Assembly: GCA_938074535.1 (NCBI GenBank)
Contig: CALJER010000026.1
Span: 1-43,912 of the forward strand
DNA: 43,912 nt
Reading direction: 5' to 3'
DNA from: an uncultured archaeon
GTDB lineage: Archaea; Hadarchaeota; Hadarchaeia; Hadarchaeales; WYZ-LMO6
The notes below the pieces were generated by a model that was not told where the DNA came from, did not search any database, and was given only the letters and a program-made list of their open reading frames with translations. Positions 1-7,703 of this stretch are shown here, one piece after another; position 1 is the stretch's first letter; each line of letters begins with the position of its first letter. The position numbers and the translations under genes were made by a program.

Positions 1-1
1 G

Positions 2-721
2 AGGCTCACGGGGGTGCCCGTGCCCCCCAACAAGGCCATCGTGGGGGACAACGCCTTTTCCCACGAGTCGGGAATCCACACCCACGGGGTGCTCAGGTTC
101 CCGGGCACCTACGAGCCCCTCTCCCCCGAGCTGGTGGGGCAGAGGAGAAGGTTCGTTTTCGGGAAGCATGTGGGAGCGGCCGCCATCCGAACCGAGCTGA
201 GGAGACTGGGCATAAAGGCCTCCGAAGCCCAGATCAGGGAAATCTTCTCCCAGGTGAAGGCGCTGGGGGACAAAGGCAAGATGGTCACGGATGTGGAGTG
301 GAGGGCCATCGTGGACTCGGTCCTCGGTCGCTCCTTCGAGGAGATCGTCAGGCTGCAGGAGCTGACGGTGGTGAGCGGGAACAGGGTGACCCCCACCGCC
401 TCCGTGCGGCTGCAGGTGGAGGGTAAGGAACTCCTGAACTCGGGGACAGGGGTGGGTCCGGTGGATGCGGCCATGAATGCCATCAGGAAGGTGGTGGAGG
501 GAGTCTCCAACATAAGGCTGCAGGAGTACCACGTGGACGCCATTTCCGGGGGGACGAACGCCGTGGTCAGCGTGGTGGTGAAGCTGACGGACGGGAGGAG
601 GATCATAACGGCCAGGGGCACCTCGAGCGATATCATCATGGCGAGCGTGCAGGCCATGCTGGCGGGGGTTAATAGGTTCCTCTGGGACAGGAGGATGAAG
701 AATGCCAGAAAGAAGAGATGA
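2..721 (+). CDS. 2-isopropylmalate/citramalate synthase family, C-terminal part (5'-truncated by window)
   Basis: The reading frame is open from base 2, so the N-terminal part of the TIM barrel lies outside the window. What remains starts with the end of the catalytic barrel and its linker (GDNAFSHESGIH, then a TYEPLSPELVG stretch), a hallmark of the LeuA/CimA/AksA family that condenses acetyl-CoA with a 2-oxoacid. The last ~115 residues match the LeuA/CimA allosteric regulatory domain (NSGTGVGPVDAA and a GGTNAVVSVVVKL strand), which argues against the shorter homocitrate synthases. That suggests feedback control by leucine or isoleucine. Isopropylmalate and citramalate synthase cannot be told apart here without the substrate-binding residues. 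The end overlaps the eIF1A start by 20 bases. Confidence 0.9.
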   Translation, partial: RLTGVPVPPNKAIVGDNAFSHESGIHTHGVLRFPGTYEPLSPELVGQRRRFVFGKHVGAAAIRTELRRLGIKASEAQIREIFSQVKALGDKGKMVTDVEWRAIVDSVLGRSFEEIVRLQELTVVSGNRVTPTASVRLQVEGKELLNSGTGVGPVDAAMNAIRKVVEGVSNIRLQEYHVDAISGGTNAVVSVVVKLTDGRRIITARGTSSDIIMASVQAMLAGVNRFLWDRRMKNARKKR

Positions 722-992
722 GGAGGGCAGGCTCCGTTTGCCCAGGGAAGGGGAGGTGCTGGGGGTGGTGGAGCAGATAGTGGGCTTCGACAGGCTGAGG
801 GTGAGGTGCAGGGATGGCCACGTAAGGACCTGCAGGATTCCGGGAAAAATGAAGAAGAGGAACTGGGTGCGGGTGGACGATGTGGTGATAGTGGTTCCCT
901 GGGAGGTGGAGGGGGACAGGAAGGGGGACCTCGTCTACCGCTACACGGGGACAGAGGTGGAGTGGCTTAAGAAAAAGGGACTGTGGGAGTGA
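702..992 (+). CDS. eif1A: Translation initiation factor eIF1A
   Basis: A 96-residue protein with the OB-fold (S1-like) core of archaeal aIF1A. It runs GEVLGVVEQIVGFDRLRVRCRDG, then the diagnostic CRIPGKMKKRNWVRVDDVV and a PWEVEGDRKGDLVYRY segment. The family binds the A site of the small ribosomal subunit and helps assemble the initiation complex. Length and order of motifs are normal. The ATG at 702 lies inside the end of the preceding synthase gene. Its TGA overlaps the GTG of rio1, so the run eIF1A-rio1-dim2-top6B is probably translated from one message. This order of an initiation factor and ribosome maturation genes ahead of topoisomerase VI is familiar from euryarchaea. Confidence 0.97.
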   Translation: MPERRDEEGRLRLPREGEVLGVVEQIVGFDRLRVRCRDGHVRTCRIPGKMKKRNWVRVDDVVIVVPWEVEGDRKGDLVYRYTGTEVEWLKKKGLWE

Positions 993-1765
993 GGTTGCCG
1001 GAGGACTTGCAGGAGTTTCTGCCCAAGGGCGAGGGCTGGAAGTACGAGAGGCTTGAGAAGGATTCTGAGATGCGAAAGGTGGTGGAGAGGGTCTTCGACT
1101 CCTCCACCCTCTTGACCCTCTACCGCATGGTCAACCGGGGGAGCATAGACAGGTTCGGAGGGGCGGTGAGCACGGGCAAGGAGGCCCACGTCTTCAGGGC
1201 CCTGAACCGCGAGGGGGAGTACGTGGCGGTTAAAATTTATCGGGTGGCCACCTCCGATTTCAAGAACATGTACCGCTACCTCGTGGCCGACCCCAGGTTC
1301 AGGGGGATCCACAGGGACAGGAGGCAGGTGGTGTACGCCTGGGCTTCCAGGGAGTACAAGAACCTCCAGAGGGCGGGAGAGGCGGGGGTCTCCTCGCCCA
1401 GGGCGCTGGACTATGAGAAGAACGTGCTGGTGATGGAGTTCCTGGGGAAGGAGGGTCTGCCCTACCCCAGGATGAAGGATGTCCCCCCCAAGGATCCGGA
1501 AAGGACCTTCAGGAAGCTGCTGAGGGAGGTGGAGCTCCTCTACCGGGAGGCAAGGCTGGTCCACGCCGACCTGAGCGAGTACAACGTGCTCCTTTCCCCC
1601 GACCCCCTGCTGATAGATTTCTCCCTGGGCACCGACGTTTCCAGCCCCATGGCGGAGGAGTTCCTGAGGAGGGACCTCTCCAACCTCTCCCGCTTCTTCA
1701 GGAAGCAGGGGGCCTCCGTCCCGTCCGTGGAGGAGCTCCTGGCGGTGGTGAAGGGTGAAGGCTGA
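989..1765 (+). CDS. rio1: RIO1-type serine/threonine protein kinase
   Basis: An atypical protein kinase of about 258 residues. Visible motifs are the RIO P-loop STGKEAHVF, the ATP-site lysine in VAVKIYR, the catalytic loop HADLSEYNVLL and the metal-binding aspartate in LLIDFSLGTD. Rio1 acts late in maturation of the small ribosomal subunit. The next gene encodes a Dim2/Pno1-like KH protein that works on the same particle, so the pair makes functional sense. I place the start at the GTG that overlaps the eIF1A stop (GTGA); a GTG two codons upstream at 983 is possible. The end overlaps the next gene by 11 bases. Confidence 0.96.
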   Translation: MRLPEDLQEFLPKGEGWKYERLEKDSEMRKVVERVFDSSTLLTLYRMVNRGSIDRFGGAVSTGKEAHVFRALNREGEYVAVKIYRVATSDFKNMYRYLVADPRFRGIHRDRRQVVYAWASREYKNLQRAGEAGVSSPRALDYEKNVLVMEFLGKEGLPYPRMKDVPPKDPERTFRKLLREVELLYREARLVHADLSEYNVLLSPDPLLIDFSLGTDVSSPMAEEFLRRDLSNLSRFFRKQGASVPSVEELLAVVKGEG

Positions 1766-2303
1766 GGGTCCCTCCGAAAGTCTGAGGCTGCCCAAGGACA
1801 GGGTGGGGGTGGCCATAGGGAAGAAGGGAAGCGTGAAGAGGGAAATCGAGCGCAGGACGGGAGCGAGGCTGGTTTTCGACAGCGAGGAGGGGGTAGTGCA
1901 GATTTTCCCCGGAGAGGACCCCCTCTCCCTGCTGAAGGCCAGGGAGGTCCTGAGGGCCATAGGGAGGGGCTTCAGCCCGGAGAAGGCTTTTACCCTGCTC
2001 GAGGAGGACCATTACCTGGAGGTGATAGAGCTGGAGGACTACGTGGGATCCGAGAAGGCCATGGTCAGGATGAGGGGGAGGGTGATAGGGGAGGAGGGAA
2101 GGGCGAGGAAGACCATAGAGGAGCTCTCCGGCGCCAGGGTTTCGGTGTACGGTAAGACGGTGGCCCTGATAGGAACCCCCGAGCAGCTCAGGAGGGCCAG
2201 GAAGGCCGTGGAGATGCTGCTTGGGGGGGCCGAGCATTCCACGGTTTACAGGTTCCTGGAGAGGGTGCACGCCGAAGAGGACAGGAAGGAGGTGAAGGGG
2301 TGA
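1755..2303 (+). CDS. dim2: KH-domain ribosome biogenesis protein (Dim2/Pno1-like)
   Basis: 182 residues with two KH domains. The first carries the VGVAIGKKGSVKREIE loop and the second VIGEEGRARKTIEELSGA, the GxxG RNA-binding loops, followed by a typical GTPEQLRRARKAVEMLL helix. This arrangement matches archaeal Dim2 (Pno1/Krr1 family), which binds the 3' end of 16S rRNA during small-subunit maturation. The gene sits directly after rio1, its likely partner. GTG at 1755 is the start and the stop overlaps the GTG of top6B. Confidence 0.93.
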   Translation: MKAEGPSESLRLPKDRVGVAIGKKGSVKREIERRTGARLVFDSEEGVVQIFPGEDPLSLLKAREVLRAIGRGFSPEKAFTLLEEDHYLEVIELEDYVGSEKAMVRMRGRVIGEEGRARKTIEELSGARVSVYGKTVALIGTPEQLRRARKAVEMLLGGAEHSTVYRFLERVHAEEDRKEVKG

Positions 2304-3856
2304 AGACCCTGGCGGATGAGCTCTTCAGGGAGTTCAGGGAGCACAGCGTAAGCGAGTTCTTCAGGAAGAACGCGGCCATGCTGGGGTACACCGGGAAGGT
2401 GCGGTCCCTCACCACCGTGGTCCACGAGGCCGTGACCAACTCCCTGGACGCCTGCGAGGAAGCGGGCATCCTTCCCGACATCAAGGTGGAGATCAGGAGG
2501 GTGGACGAGGACCCGGAGCACCTGAGGGTGGCGGTGGAGGACAACGGGCCTGGAATCCCGGAGAAGTTCATACCCAGCGTCTTCGGGAAGATGCTGGCGG
2601 GGACCAAGCTGCACAGGCTCCTGCAGCAGAGGGGCCAGCAGGGGATAGGGATTTCTGGGGCGGTGATGTTCGCGCAGATCACCTCGGGGAAGCCCGCCCT
2701 GGTGAGGACTTCCACGGGCGACGGCAGGGTGGTGGAGGTGGAGGTCTCGATAAACGTGGACAGGAACGAGGGGGAGGTGCACGGCAAGAGGGTGGAGGAG
2801 GGGGGATGGAAGGGCACGAGGGTGGAGCTGGAGCTGAAGGAGGTTGTCTACCAGCGCTCCCGCTACAGTCCCTTCCACTACCTGGAGATGACCTCCGTCG
2901 CCAATCCGCACGCCAGGATCACCCTGGAGGAGCCCGACGGGACGAAGACGGTTTTCGAGAGGGTGGTGAAGGAGGTCCCCCTCCCCCCGGAGCCCATGCC
3001 CCTCTACCCCAAGGGGCTGATGGCCGACGACCTTCTGGTCCTCTGCAGATCCTCGAAGAGCAGGACGCTGGCGGGTGCTCTCACCGGGGAGCTCTCCAGG
3101 ATGACGAAGAAGAAGGTGGAGGAGGTGGAGCGCCTGTCGGGGGTGAGGCTGGACAAAAAGCCCCAGGAGCTGACGTGGGAGGAGGCGGAGAGAATCGTGA
3201 AGGCCTTCAGGCAGATGAAGTTCATGGCACCCTCCTCCAGCGGGCTGAGACCCATCGGCAGGGAGCACATCGAAAAGAGCCTGAGGCGGATGTACGAGCC
3301 GGAGTTCGTGTCGGCCGTGACCAGGGAGCCCAAGTTCTACCGCGGGGGCATACCCTTCGTGGTGGAGGTGGGGATGGCCTACGGAGGGAAGGCCGGGAGG
3401 AAGGAGGAGGGTGAGGGGATGGAGGGAATGGAGCTCCTGAGGTTCGCCAACAGGGCCCCCCTGATTTTCGACCAGGGAGGGTGCGTGATCACCTCCGCCC
3501 TCAGGAGCATAGACTGGGGGAGGTACGGCCTGAACCCGGAGGCTTCCCCCCTCACGGTCTTCGTGAATTTCTGCTCCGCCTACGTCCCCTACACCTCAGC
3601 CGGGAAGCAGTCCATAGCGGAGGAGCCGGAAGTCTACGAGGAGCTCAGGTTCGCGGTGATGGACGTGGCCAGGGAGCTGCGCTTCTACCTGTGCCGCAAG
3701 ACCAGGCAGAAAGAAAAGGAGCAGAGGGCAGGGATCTTCGAGAAGTTTTTGCCCATCATAGCCCAGAAGGCCTCCTCCCTGGCCGGGGAGGAGCCTCCGG
3801 ACATAAGGCCCGTGCTGAAAAAGGTAACGGGGTTGGAGCCCGATGGAGGGGAGTGA
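2300..3856 (+). CDS. top6B: Type II DNA topoisomerase VI subunit B
   Basis: The 518-residue ATPase subunit of topoisomerase VI. The GHKL ATP-binding site is intact: [14 protein letters not shown] (N box), VEDNGPGIP (G1 box) and [17 protein letters not shown] (G2 box). A helix-two-turn-helix and transducer region follow, ending in a C-terminal stretch with [28 protein letters not shown]. The A2B2 enzyme relaxes and decatenates DNA by ATP-driven double-strand passage. Start is the GTG of a GTGA overlap with dim2. The 3' end overlaps top6A by 14 bases, so both subunits are probably made in step. Confidence 0.98.
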   Translation: MKTLADELFREFREHSVSEFFRKNAAMLGYTGKVRSLTTVVHEAVTNSLDACEEAGILPDIKVEIRRVDEDPEHLRVAVEDNGPGIPEKFIPSVFGKMLAGTKLHRLLQQRGQQGIGISGAVMFAQITSGKPALVRTSTGDGRVVEVEVSINVDRNEGEVHGKRVEEGGWKGTRVELELKEVVYQRSRYSPFHYLEMTSVANPHARITLEEPDGTKTVFERVVKEVPLPPEPMPLYPKGLMADDLLVLCRSSKSRTLAGALTGELSRMTKKKVEEVERLSGVRLDKKPQELTWEEAERIVKAFRQMKFMAPSSSGLRPIGREHIEKSLRRMYEPEFVSAVTREPKFYRGGIPFVVEVGMAYGGKAGRKEEGEGMEGMELLRFANRAPLIFDQGGCVITSALRSIDWGRYGLNPEASPLTVFVNFCSAYVPYTSAGKQSIAEEPEVYEELRFAVMDVARELRFYLCRKTRQKEKEQRAGIFEKFLPIIAQKASSLAGEEPPDIRPVLKKVTGLEPDGGE

Positions 3857-4925
3857 AGGGGGAAGCAGGAAGCAGAGGACCCTCGAGAAACTCGGGAAGC
3901 TCGGGAAGGGGGTGCTGCAGGAGCTGAGGGAGGGCAGGCCCCCCAGGCTGAAGGTTCCCTCCAGGGGGACCTCCAACATCGTGTACGACGAGAAACACGG
4001 GTACTACGTGCTCGGGCCCAGGTACGAGGTGCGCTCGGCCTCCAGCATGGCACAGGTGAAGAAGTTCGCCCAGACCCTCTGCGTGGCGGATTTCTGCAGG
4101 GAGCTGGTGACGAAGGGGAAGTTCGCCACCCTCAGGGAGATGTACTACACCGCGGAGGGATGGGAGCCGGGGCCCTTCAGGGACCAGGACGAGTCCGACC
4201 TGCTGGTGGAGGACCTTGAGGCCATGCTGGGGGTGAAGAGGGAGGACCTGGCCCTGATGCCCGAGGAGGACGGGGCGGCGGTCTTCGGCGATCTGACGGT
4301 GAGGGAGGAGGGCGTGACGATCAACGCCCTGAAGGCGGGGAGGGGGGGGTACACCATTCCGCCCACCATCGATGAGGTGAAGTTCGTGAAGTGCGGGGCC
4401 AAGAGGGTGATAGCCATAGAGACGATGGGCATGTACCACCGCTTCGTGCAGGAGGAGGCCTGGAAGAAGTTCGAGGCGCTGATCGTGGGGCTGAAGGGGC
4501 AGGCGGCCAGGGCCACCAGGAGGTTTTTGAAGAGGGCGAGGGAGGAGCTCGGTCTGCCGGTTTACCTCTTCTGCGATGGCGACCCCTTCGGCTACCACAT
4601 AGGGATGGTCATCATCTCCGGCAGCGCCAAGCTGGCGTACATCAACCATGAGCTCGCGGTTCCGGATGCGAAGTACATAGGGGTGACGGCCAGCGACATC
4701 ATCGACTACAAGCTTCCCACCGACAAGCTGAGGGAGCTGGACATCGCCCGTCTGAAGCAGCTGCAGAAGGATCCCCGGTACAACACGGAGTTCTGGCAGA
4801 GGGAGATCAGGAAGATGCTGGAGCTGGGGAAGAAGGCCGAGCAGCAGGCCTTCGCCAAGTACGGGCTGGAGTACGTGGTGAGGGAGTACCTGCCCGCCAA
4901 GCTCAGGGAGGTGGAGGGATCCTGA
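3843..4925 (+). CDS. top6A: Type II DNA topoisomerase VI subunit A (Spo11-like)
   Basis: The 360-residue DNA-cleaving subunit. The winged-helix (5Y-CAP) domain carries the catalytic tyrosine in TLREMYYT. The Toprim domain has its glutamate in [12 protein letters not shown] and the metal-binding acidic pair in [13 protein letters not shown]. The length is normal for archaeal Top6A, which is homologous to eukaryotic Spo11. It works with the subunit B encoded just upstream. The ATG at 3843 lies inside the end of top6B. A tRNA gene follows after about 50 bases, so this is probably the last gene of the operon. Confidence 0.98.
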   Translation: MEGSEGGSRKQRTLEKLGKLGKGVLQELREGRPPRLKVPSRGTSNIVYDEKHGYYVLGPRYEVRSASSMAQVKKFAQTLCVADFCRELVTKGKFATLREMYYTAEGWEPGPFRDQDESDLLVEDLEAMLGVKREDLALMPEEDGAAVFGDLTVREEGVTINALKAGRGGYTIPPTIDEVKFVKCGAKRVIAIETMGMYHRFVQEEAWKKFEALIVGLKGQAARATRRFLKRAREELGLPVYLFCDGDPFGYHIGMVIISGSAKLAYINHELAVPDAKYIGVTASDIIDYKLPTDKLRELDIARLKQLQKDPRYNTEFWQREIRKMLELGKKAEQQAFAKYGLEYVVREYLPAKLREVEGS

Positions 4926-4983
4926 CTCAGTTAAGCCTTTATGGGGAGTTGCCTTAGGAAGGGTGCCGGGGAGTGCCGGGGTG

Positions 4984-5002
4984 CTGCTCAGGCAGCCCGA
5001 AA
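4984..5002 (+). other. Putative non-canonical tRNA intron between acceptor and D stem
   Basis: Only two nucleotides (positions 8 and 9) are expected between the acceptor and D stems, but 21 are present. The surplus 19 nt can be placed at 4984-5002 (leaving TG) or 4983-5001 (leaving TA). It folds into a 5-bp hairpin, GCTGC-TCAG-GCAGC (4983-4996). Archaeal tRNA introns outside the anticodon loop are known, but the exact bulge-helix-bulge was not verified here. Confidence 0.6.
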
Positions 5003-5030
5003 GCTCAGCAGGTAGAGCGCTCGGCTGTTA

Positions 5031-5089
5031 AACCCGGTGTGGATGAAGAGCGAGCCTCAAGAGGAAAGGACGACGCACCGGGTGCCGCG
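5031..5089 (+). other. Canonical tRNA-Asn intron in the anticodon loop (37/38)
   Basis: A 59-nt insertion lies between position 37 and position 38 of the anticodon loop, the usual archaeal site. An 8-bp helix closes it: ACCCGGTG (5032-5039) with CACCGGGT (5076-5083). This is what the archaeal tRNA splicing endonuclease would need. The boundaries may shift by one base because A occurs on both sides. Confidence 0.85.
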
Positions 5090-5128
5090 ACCGAGCGGTC
5101 AGAGGTTCGAGTCCTCTCCCCGGCGCCA

Positions 5129-5593
5129 GAACAAGAGGTGAAACCCGAAAAAGCGAAGTGGGCTTAGAATCACCTGTTCTTCCTCTTCTTCTTCAAAAGA
5201 CCACTTCCTCCTCCTTCTTTTCTTCGGCCTCCCTCTCCTTGGGTTTTGTTTTTCAGTTTTCTTTCCTGCTTTCTTAACCATTCTCTTCATCCCTTTTGTT
5301 TTCAACGCGCACATCCGTTTCTTAAAGTTTTTCGCTCAAATTCCTGACCCCAATTCGCTTTTCGGGGGCAGGCATGGTCGAAAGAGGCGAGCTTCAGGAA
5401 AGGATCCGGCAGGTGCGGGGAGGATTCTTTGAGAGAATTCAGGACGTGTTTTAGCGAGGCGTAACTTGCGAGCGAAATCCTTGCATCACCCGAGATGGGA
5501 GCTATGCCAGCGGAGTGCGGTTGCTGGTTTTGGCTTTGCACTTTTACGGTCCCTCGGCGTCATTCTTTTTAGCTTTCACTCCTGAGGAGCTTG
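5129..5593. other. Intergenic region: hairpin, pyrimidine tract, unexplained segment
   Basis: Right after tRNA-Asn an imperfect hairpin pairs GAACA and GGTGA (5129-5141) with TCACCTGTTC (5170-5179). About 120 nt of strongly pyrimidine-rich plus strand follows (about 5175-5300), which could serve as a transcription terminator for the tRNA. From about 5302 to 5541 the base composition changes. A 79-codon minus-strand frame is open there, with protein-like helical stretches such as LASYASLKHVLNSLKE, but no recognised domain and no clear ribosome site. It may be an unannotated RNA, a small protein or a remnant. I do not call a gene. Confidence 0.5.
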
Positions 5594-6574
5594 ATGAGGG
5601 TTTTTCTCCTTCGGGAGAAAGAGATAGGGGAACTCCTCTCCATGCGTGAAGCGATTGCTGCGGTGGAGGAGGCCTTCAGACAGAAGGGGGAGGGAAGAGT
5701 GCAGATGCCGCCCAAGTCCTACATCTTCTTCCCCAAGTATGCAGGGGACTTCCGGGTGATGCCCGCCTATCTGGAGGGGAGTGAGGAGGCCGGGGTCAAG
5801 GTGGTCAACGTTCACCCGGAGAACCCCAGAAGGGGACTGCCCTCGATAATGGCCACCATCCTGCTGCTCGACCCAGCTACGGGGATGCCGGTGGTCCTCA
5901 TGGGTGGTACCCTGATCACCGCCATCAGAACCGGTGCAGCCGGAGGGGTGGCGGCCAAATATCTGGCCAGGAAGGAGAGCAGGGTGGTGGGCATGGTGGG
6001 GGCGGGGGTCCAGGCCAGGGCCCAGCTGGAGGCCCTGAGGGAGGTGCTGGAGGTGGAAAAGGTGAAGGTGGTCTCCGCCCACCCCTCCAAAGCGAGGGAG
6101 TATGCGGAGGAGGCTAGAAAGGAGTACGGCATAGAGGTGGAGGGGATGAAGAGGGTGGAGGAGGTGGTGAGGGGCAGCGACGTCGTGGTGACCACCACCC
6201 CCTCTCGCGCCCCCCTGGTGAGGAGCGAGTGGGTGTCCGAGGGGACCCACCTCAACGCCATAGGTGCCGATGCCCCCGGGAAGCAGGAGGTGGAGCCTGA
6301 ACTCCTCAGGCGCGCCAAGGTGGTGGTGGATGACCTGGAGCAGGCCCTTCACTCGGGGGAGGTGAACGTTCCCTTCTCCCGCGGCCTTTTCAGGAAGGAG
6401 GACATCTACGGGGAGCTCGGGGAGATCGTGATCGGGAAGAAGCAGGGTCGCACCTCCCCCAGTGAAATCACCCTTTTCGACTCCACGGGTCTGGCCATCC
6501 AGGACGTGGTGGTGGCCTGGATGGTTTACCGTAAGGCCAGGAGGCTTGGGAAGGGCGAGGAGATAGAGCTCTAG
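5594..6574 (+). CDS. Ornithine cyclodeaminase / alanine dehydrogenase family (mu-crystallin fold)
   Basis: 326 residues. The N-terminal half holds the substrate domain (MREAIAAVEEAFRQKGEG, MPPKSYIFFP, then the catalytic-site stretch TGMPVVLMGGTLITAIRTGA). A Rossmann NAD(P) site follows at VVGMVGAGVQARAQLEAL. The C-terminal part has the family's GTHLNAIGADAPGKQE and DSTGLAIQD motifs. Members convert ornithine to proline plus ammonia, or make and break alanine with NAD(H). Archaeal members include alanine dehydrogenases, and the sequence alone does not settle which reaction this is. I prefer the ATG at 5594 over the TTG one codon before it, because GAGG at 5584-5587 fits it as a ribosome site. 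The gene converges on the DHH gene with a 1-base gap. Confidence 0.9.
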   Translation: MRVFLLREKEIGELLSMREAIAAVEEAFRQKGEGRVQMPPKSYIFFPKYAGDFRVMPAYLEGSEEAGVKVVNVHPENPRRGLPSIMATILLLDPATGMPVVLMGGTLITAIRTGAAGGVAAKYLARKESRVVGMVGAGVQARAQLEALREVLEVEKVKVVSAHPSKAREYAEEARKEYGIEVEGMKRVEEVVRGSDVVVTTTPSRAPLVRSEWVSEGTHLNAIGADAPGKQEVEPELLRRAKVVVDDLEQALHSGEVNVPFSRGLFRKEDIYGELGEIVIGKKQGRTSPSEITLFDSTGLAIQDVVVAWMVYRKARRLGKGEEIEL

Positions 6575-6575
6575 C

Positions 6576-7559
6576 CTACCTCCTCAGGCTGGTGTCCCGG
6601 GCCAGGATGGGAGAAATCTCCTTCTTGAGGGTCTCGAGGAAGGTGTCGAAGAGCTCCACGGGGACGGAGGCTCCGGCGGCCCCCTCGTGCCCTCCCCCGG
6701 ATCCCCCTATCCTTTCCACTATCCCCCGGAGGAGCTCGTTGAGGTCGATCTTCACCCCTGCTTTTCTCCTGAGGCTCATATCCACCTCTCTCTCCCCCCT
6801 CCTGGTGGCCAGGCCTATGTCGGCCCCCGTGACCCCGATGCAGTGGAAGGCGGCCTTGCTGAGGGAGCCGGAAGGGAGGTCGAGCACCATGGCCAGGTTC
6901 CCCTCCTTTGTCACGTGCTTCTTCACGTACTCCCAGGTTTCCCACTCCCTCTTGGTGGCCTTGGTGGCCCTCTCCACTATCTCCGGGATTTCCATGGGGG
7001 GAGTGTTCTTGGAGAGGAGCTCCACCACATCCCTCTTGTAGTGATAGTCGCCCGGCACTTCTCCCAGGGCCTGGCTCAGAAGGCCGGCTTCCATGTAGAT
7101 GGTGTGCCTGTTGTACTTGTTCAGGGTCTCCAGCACGAACTCGGTCTCCTCGCAGTAGTCCCCTATGGCTCCCCAGAGGGCCACCCGATCCAGATAGGGA
7201 TCGAGGAAGGGCTGAAAAAGCCTGAAGGTTAGTTCGGAGGTGCTGGCTCCTATTTCGTGCACGAACTGGGTGCAGGAGACATCCTTCTTGAGGGTGCGGG
7301 GGGGGAGGGGGTGGTGGTCGATGTAGAGGACCTCCCCCGCGGAGGAGAGCTCCCCCATCCGCTTGAAGATGGTCTCCTTCTGGGTCTCGTTGATGGCTAT
7401 ATCCAGGACGATGACGGTGCTCCCCTCCTCGGCTTCCTCGAGGTCCTTCAGGAGGGTCACGGGCCTTGTGAACCAGACCTCCGCCTTGGGGAAGCGTGCC
7501 TTGGCCAGGGCGGCGGAGCACACCCCGTCCGTGTCCCCGTGGGCCAGGATCTTGATCAT
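6576..7559 (-). CDS. DHH/DHHA1-family phosphoesterase
   Basis: 327 residues. The N-terminal DHH domain shows HGDTDGVCSA, the metal-binding DIAIN and the name-giving IDHHPLPP. The C-terminal DHHA1 domain ends with the substrate-binding glycine motif GGSGGGHEGAAG. Such proteins hydrolyse short oligonucleotides, pAp or cyclic dinucleotides, and some archaeal RecJ-like members act in replication. At this length it resembles stand-alone archaeal DHH proteins more than the larger RecJ-like nucleases. It is transcribed away from the tRNA-Ile gene, with GGAGG just before the ATG and an inverted repeat upstream (7576-7595). Confidence 0.9.
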   Translation of the reverse strand: MIKILAHGDTDGVCSAALAKARFPKAEVWFTRPVTLLKDLEEAEEGSTVIVLDIAINETQKETIFKRMGELSSAGEVLYIDHHPLPPRTLKKDVSCTQFVHEIGASTSELTFRLFQPFLDPYLDRVALWGAIGDYCEETEFVLETLNKYNRHTIYMEAGLLSQALGEVPGDYHYKRDVVELLSKNTPPMEIPEIVERATKATKREWETWEYVKKHVTKEGNLAMVLDLPSGSLSKAAFHCIGVTGADIGLATRRGEREVDMSLRRKAGVKIDLNELLRGIVERIGGSGGGHEGAAGASVPVELFDTFLETLKKEISPILARDTSLRR

Positions 7560-7575
7560 CGTTCTACTTCCTCCT

Positions 7576-7595
7576 CCCGGGATTTAACACCCGGG
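7576..7595. promoter_or_regulatory. CCCGGG inverted repeat at the DHH gene promoter
   Basis: Two CCCGGG hexamers (7576-7581 and 7590-7595) flank an 8-nt AT-rich core, ATTTAACA, in an otherwise GC-rich divergent intergenic region. The core could be the TATA element for the DHH gene, whose ATG is at 7559, so the repeat might be an operator. No binding protein can be named. Confidence 0.4.
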
Positions 7596-7602
7596 CTCAA
7601 AG

Positions 7603-7608
7603 TTAAAT
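7603..7608 (+). promoter_or_regulatory. TATA-like box for tRNA-Ile2
   Basis: TTAAAT lies 27 nt before the first base of the mature tRNA at 7630, the normal archaeal distance between TATA and transcription start. This suggests transcription begins at or next to the 5' end of the tRNA. Confidence 0.55.
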
Positions 7609-7661
7609 CGGCGTTCACCGAGGATAGTTGGGCCCGTAGCTCAGCCAGGTTAGAGCGCCCG

Positions 7662-7682
7662 ACGACCTTCGGGTCGGGCGAG
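7662..7682 (+). other. tRNA intron 1, inside the anticodon stem (29/30 region)
   Basis: A 21-nt insertion splits the 5' strand of the anticodon stem (CCCG at 7658-7661, then G7683). With flanking exon it forms a strong hairpin: CGCCCGAC (7656-7663) pairs with GTCGGGCG (7673-7680). An alternative inner fold has a UUCG loop. Boundaries may slide by one base. Confidence 0.75.
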
Positions 7683-7689
7683 GCTCATA

Positions 7690-7703
7690 GGCTTGGCTGG
7701 GAG
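7690..7703 (+). other. tRNA intron 2, anticodon loop (37/38)
   Basis: A very short, 14-nt insertion follows A7689 (position 37) and precedes A7704 (position 38), the canonical archaeal intron site. CTC (7684-7686) can pair with GAG (7701-7703) across the splice sites. Its small size makes a standard bulge-helix-bulge hard to build, so the motif must be relaxed. Confidence 0.75.

Larger units (their letters stand above)
4975..5128 (+). tRNA. tRNA-Asn (anticodon GTT), two apparent introns, encoded CCA
   Basis: Acceptor strands GCCGGGG (4975-4981) and CCCCGGC (5118-5124) pair fully. The D arm is GCTC/GAGC (5003-5006 with 5015-5018). The anticodon stem is CTCGG/CCGAG (5020-5024 with 5091-5095) with loop CTGTTAA and anticodon GTT at 5027-5029. 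The T arm is AGAGG-TTCGAGT-CCTCT. Discriminator G73 suits Asn, and CCA is encoded at 5126-5128. Two insertions must be removed: 19 nt between acceptor and D stem, and 59 nt in the anticodon loop. Removing both leaves exactly 76 nt including CCA. A TATA-like CCTTTATG lies at about 4936-4942. Confidence 0.92.

Noticed and set aside
5099-5314. 71-codon Lys/Arg/Glu-rich minus-strand frame
   Set aside because: It overlaps the tRNA-Asn 3' end, and its composition is simply the complement of the pyrimidine tract.
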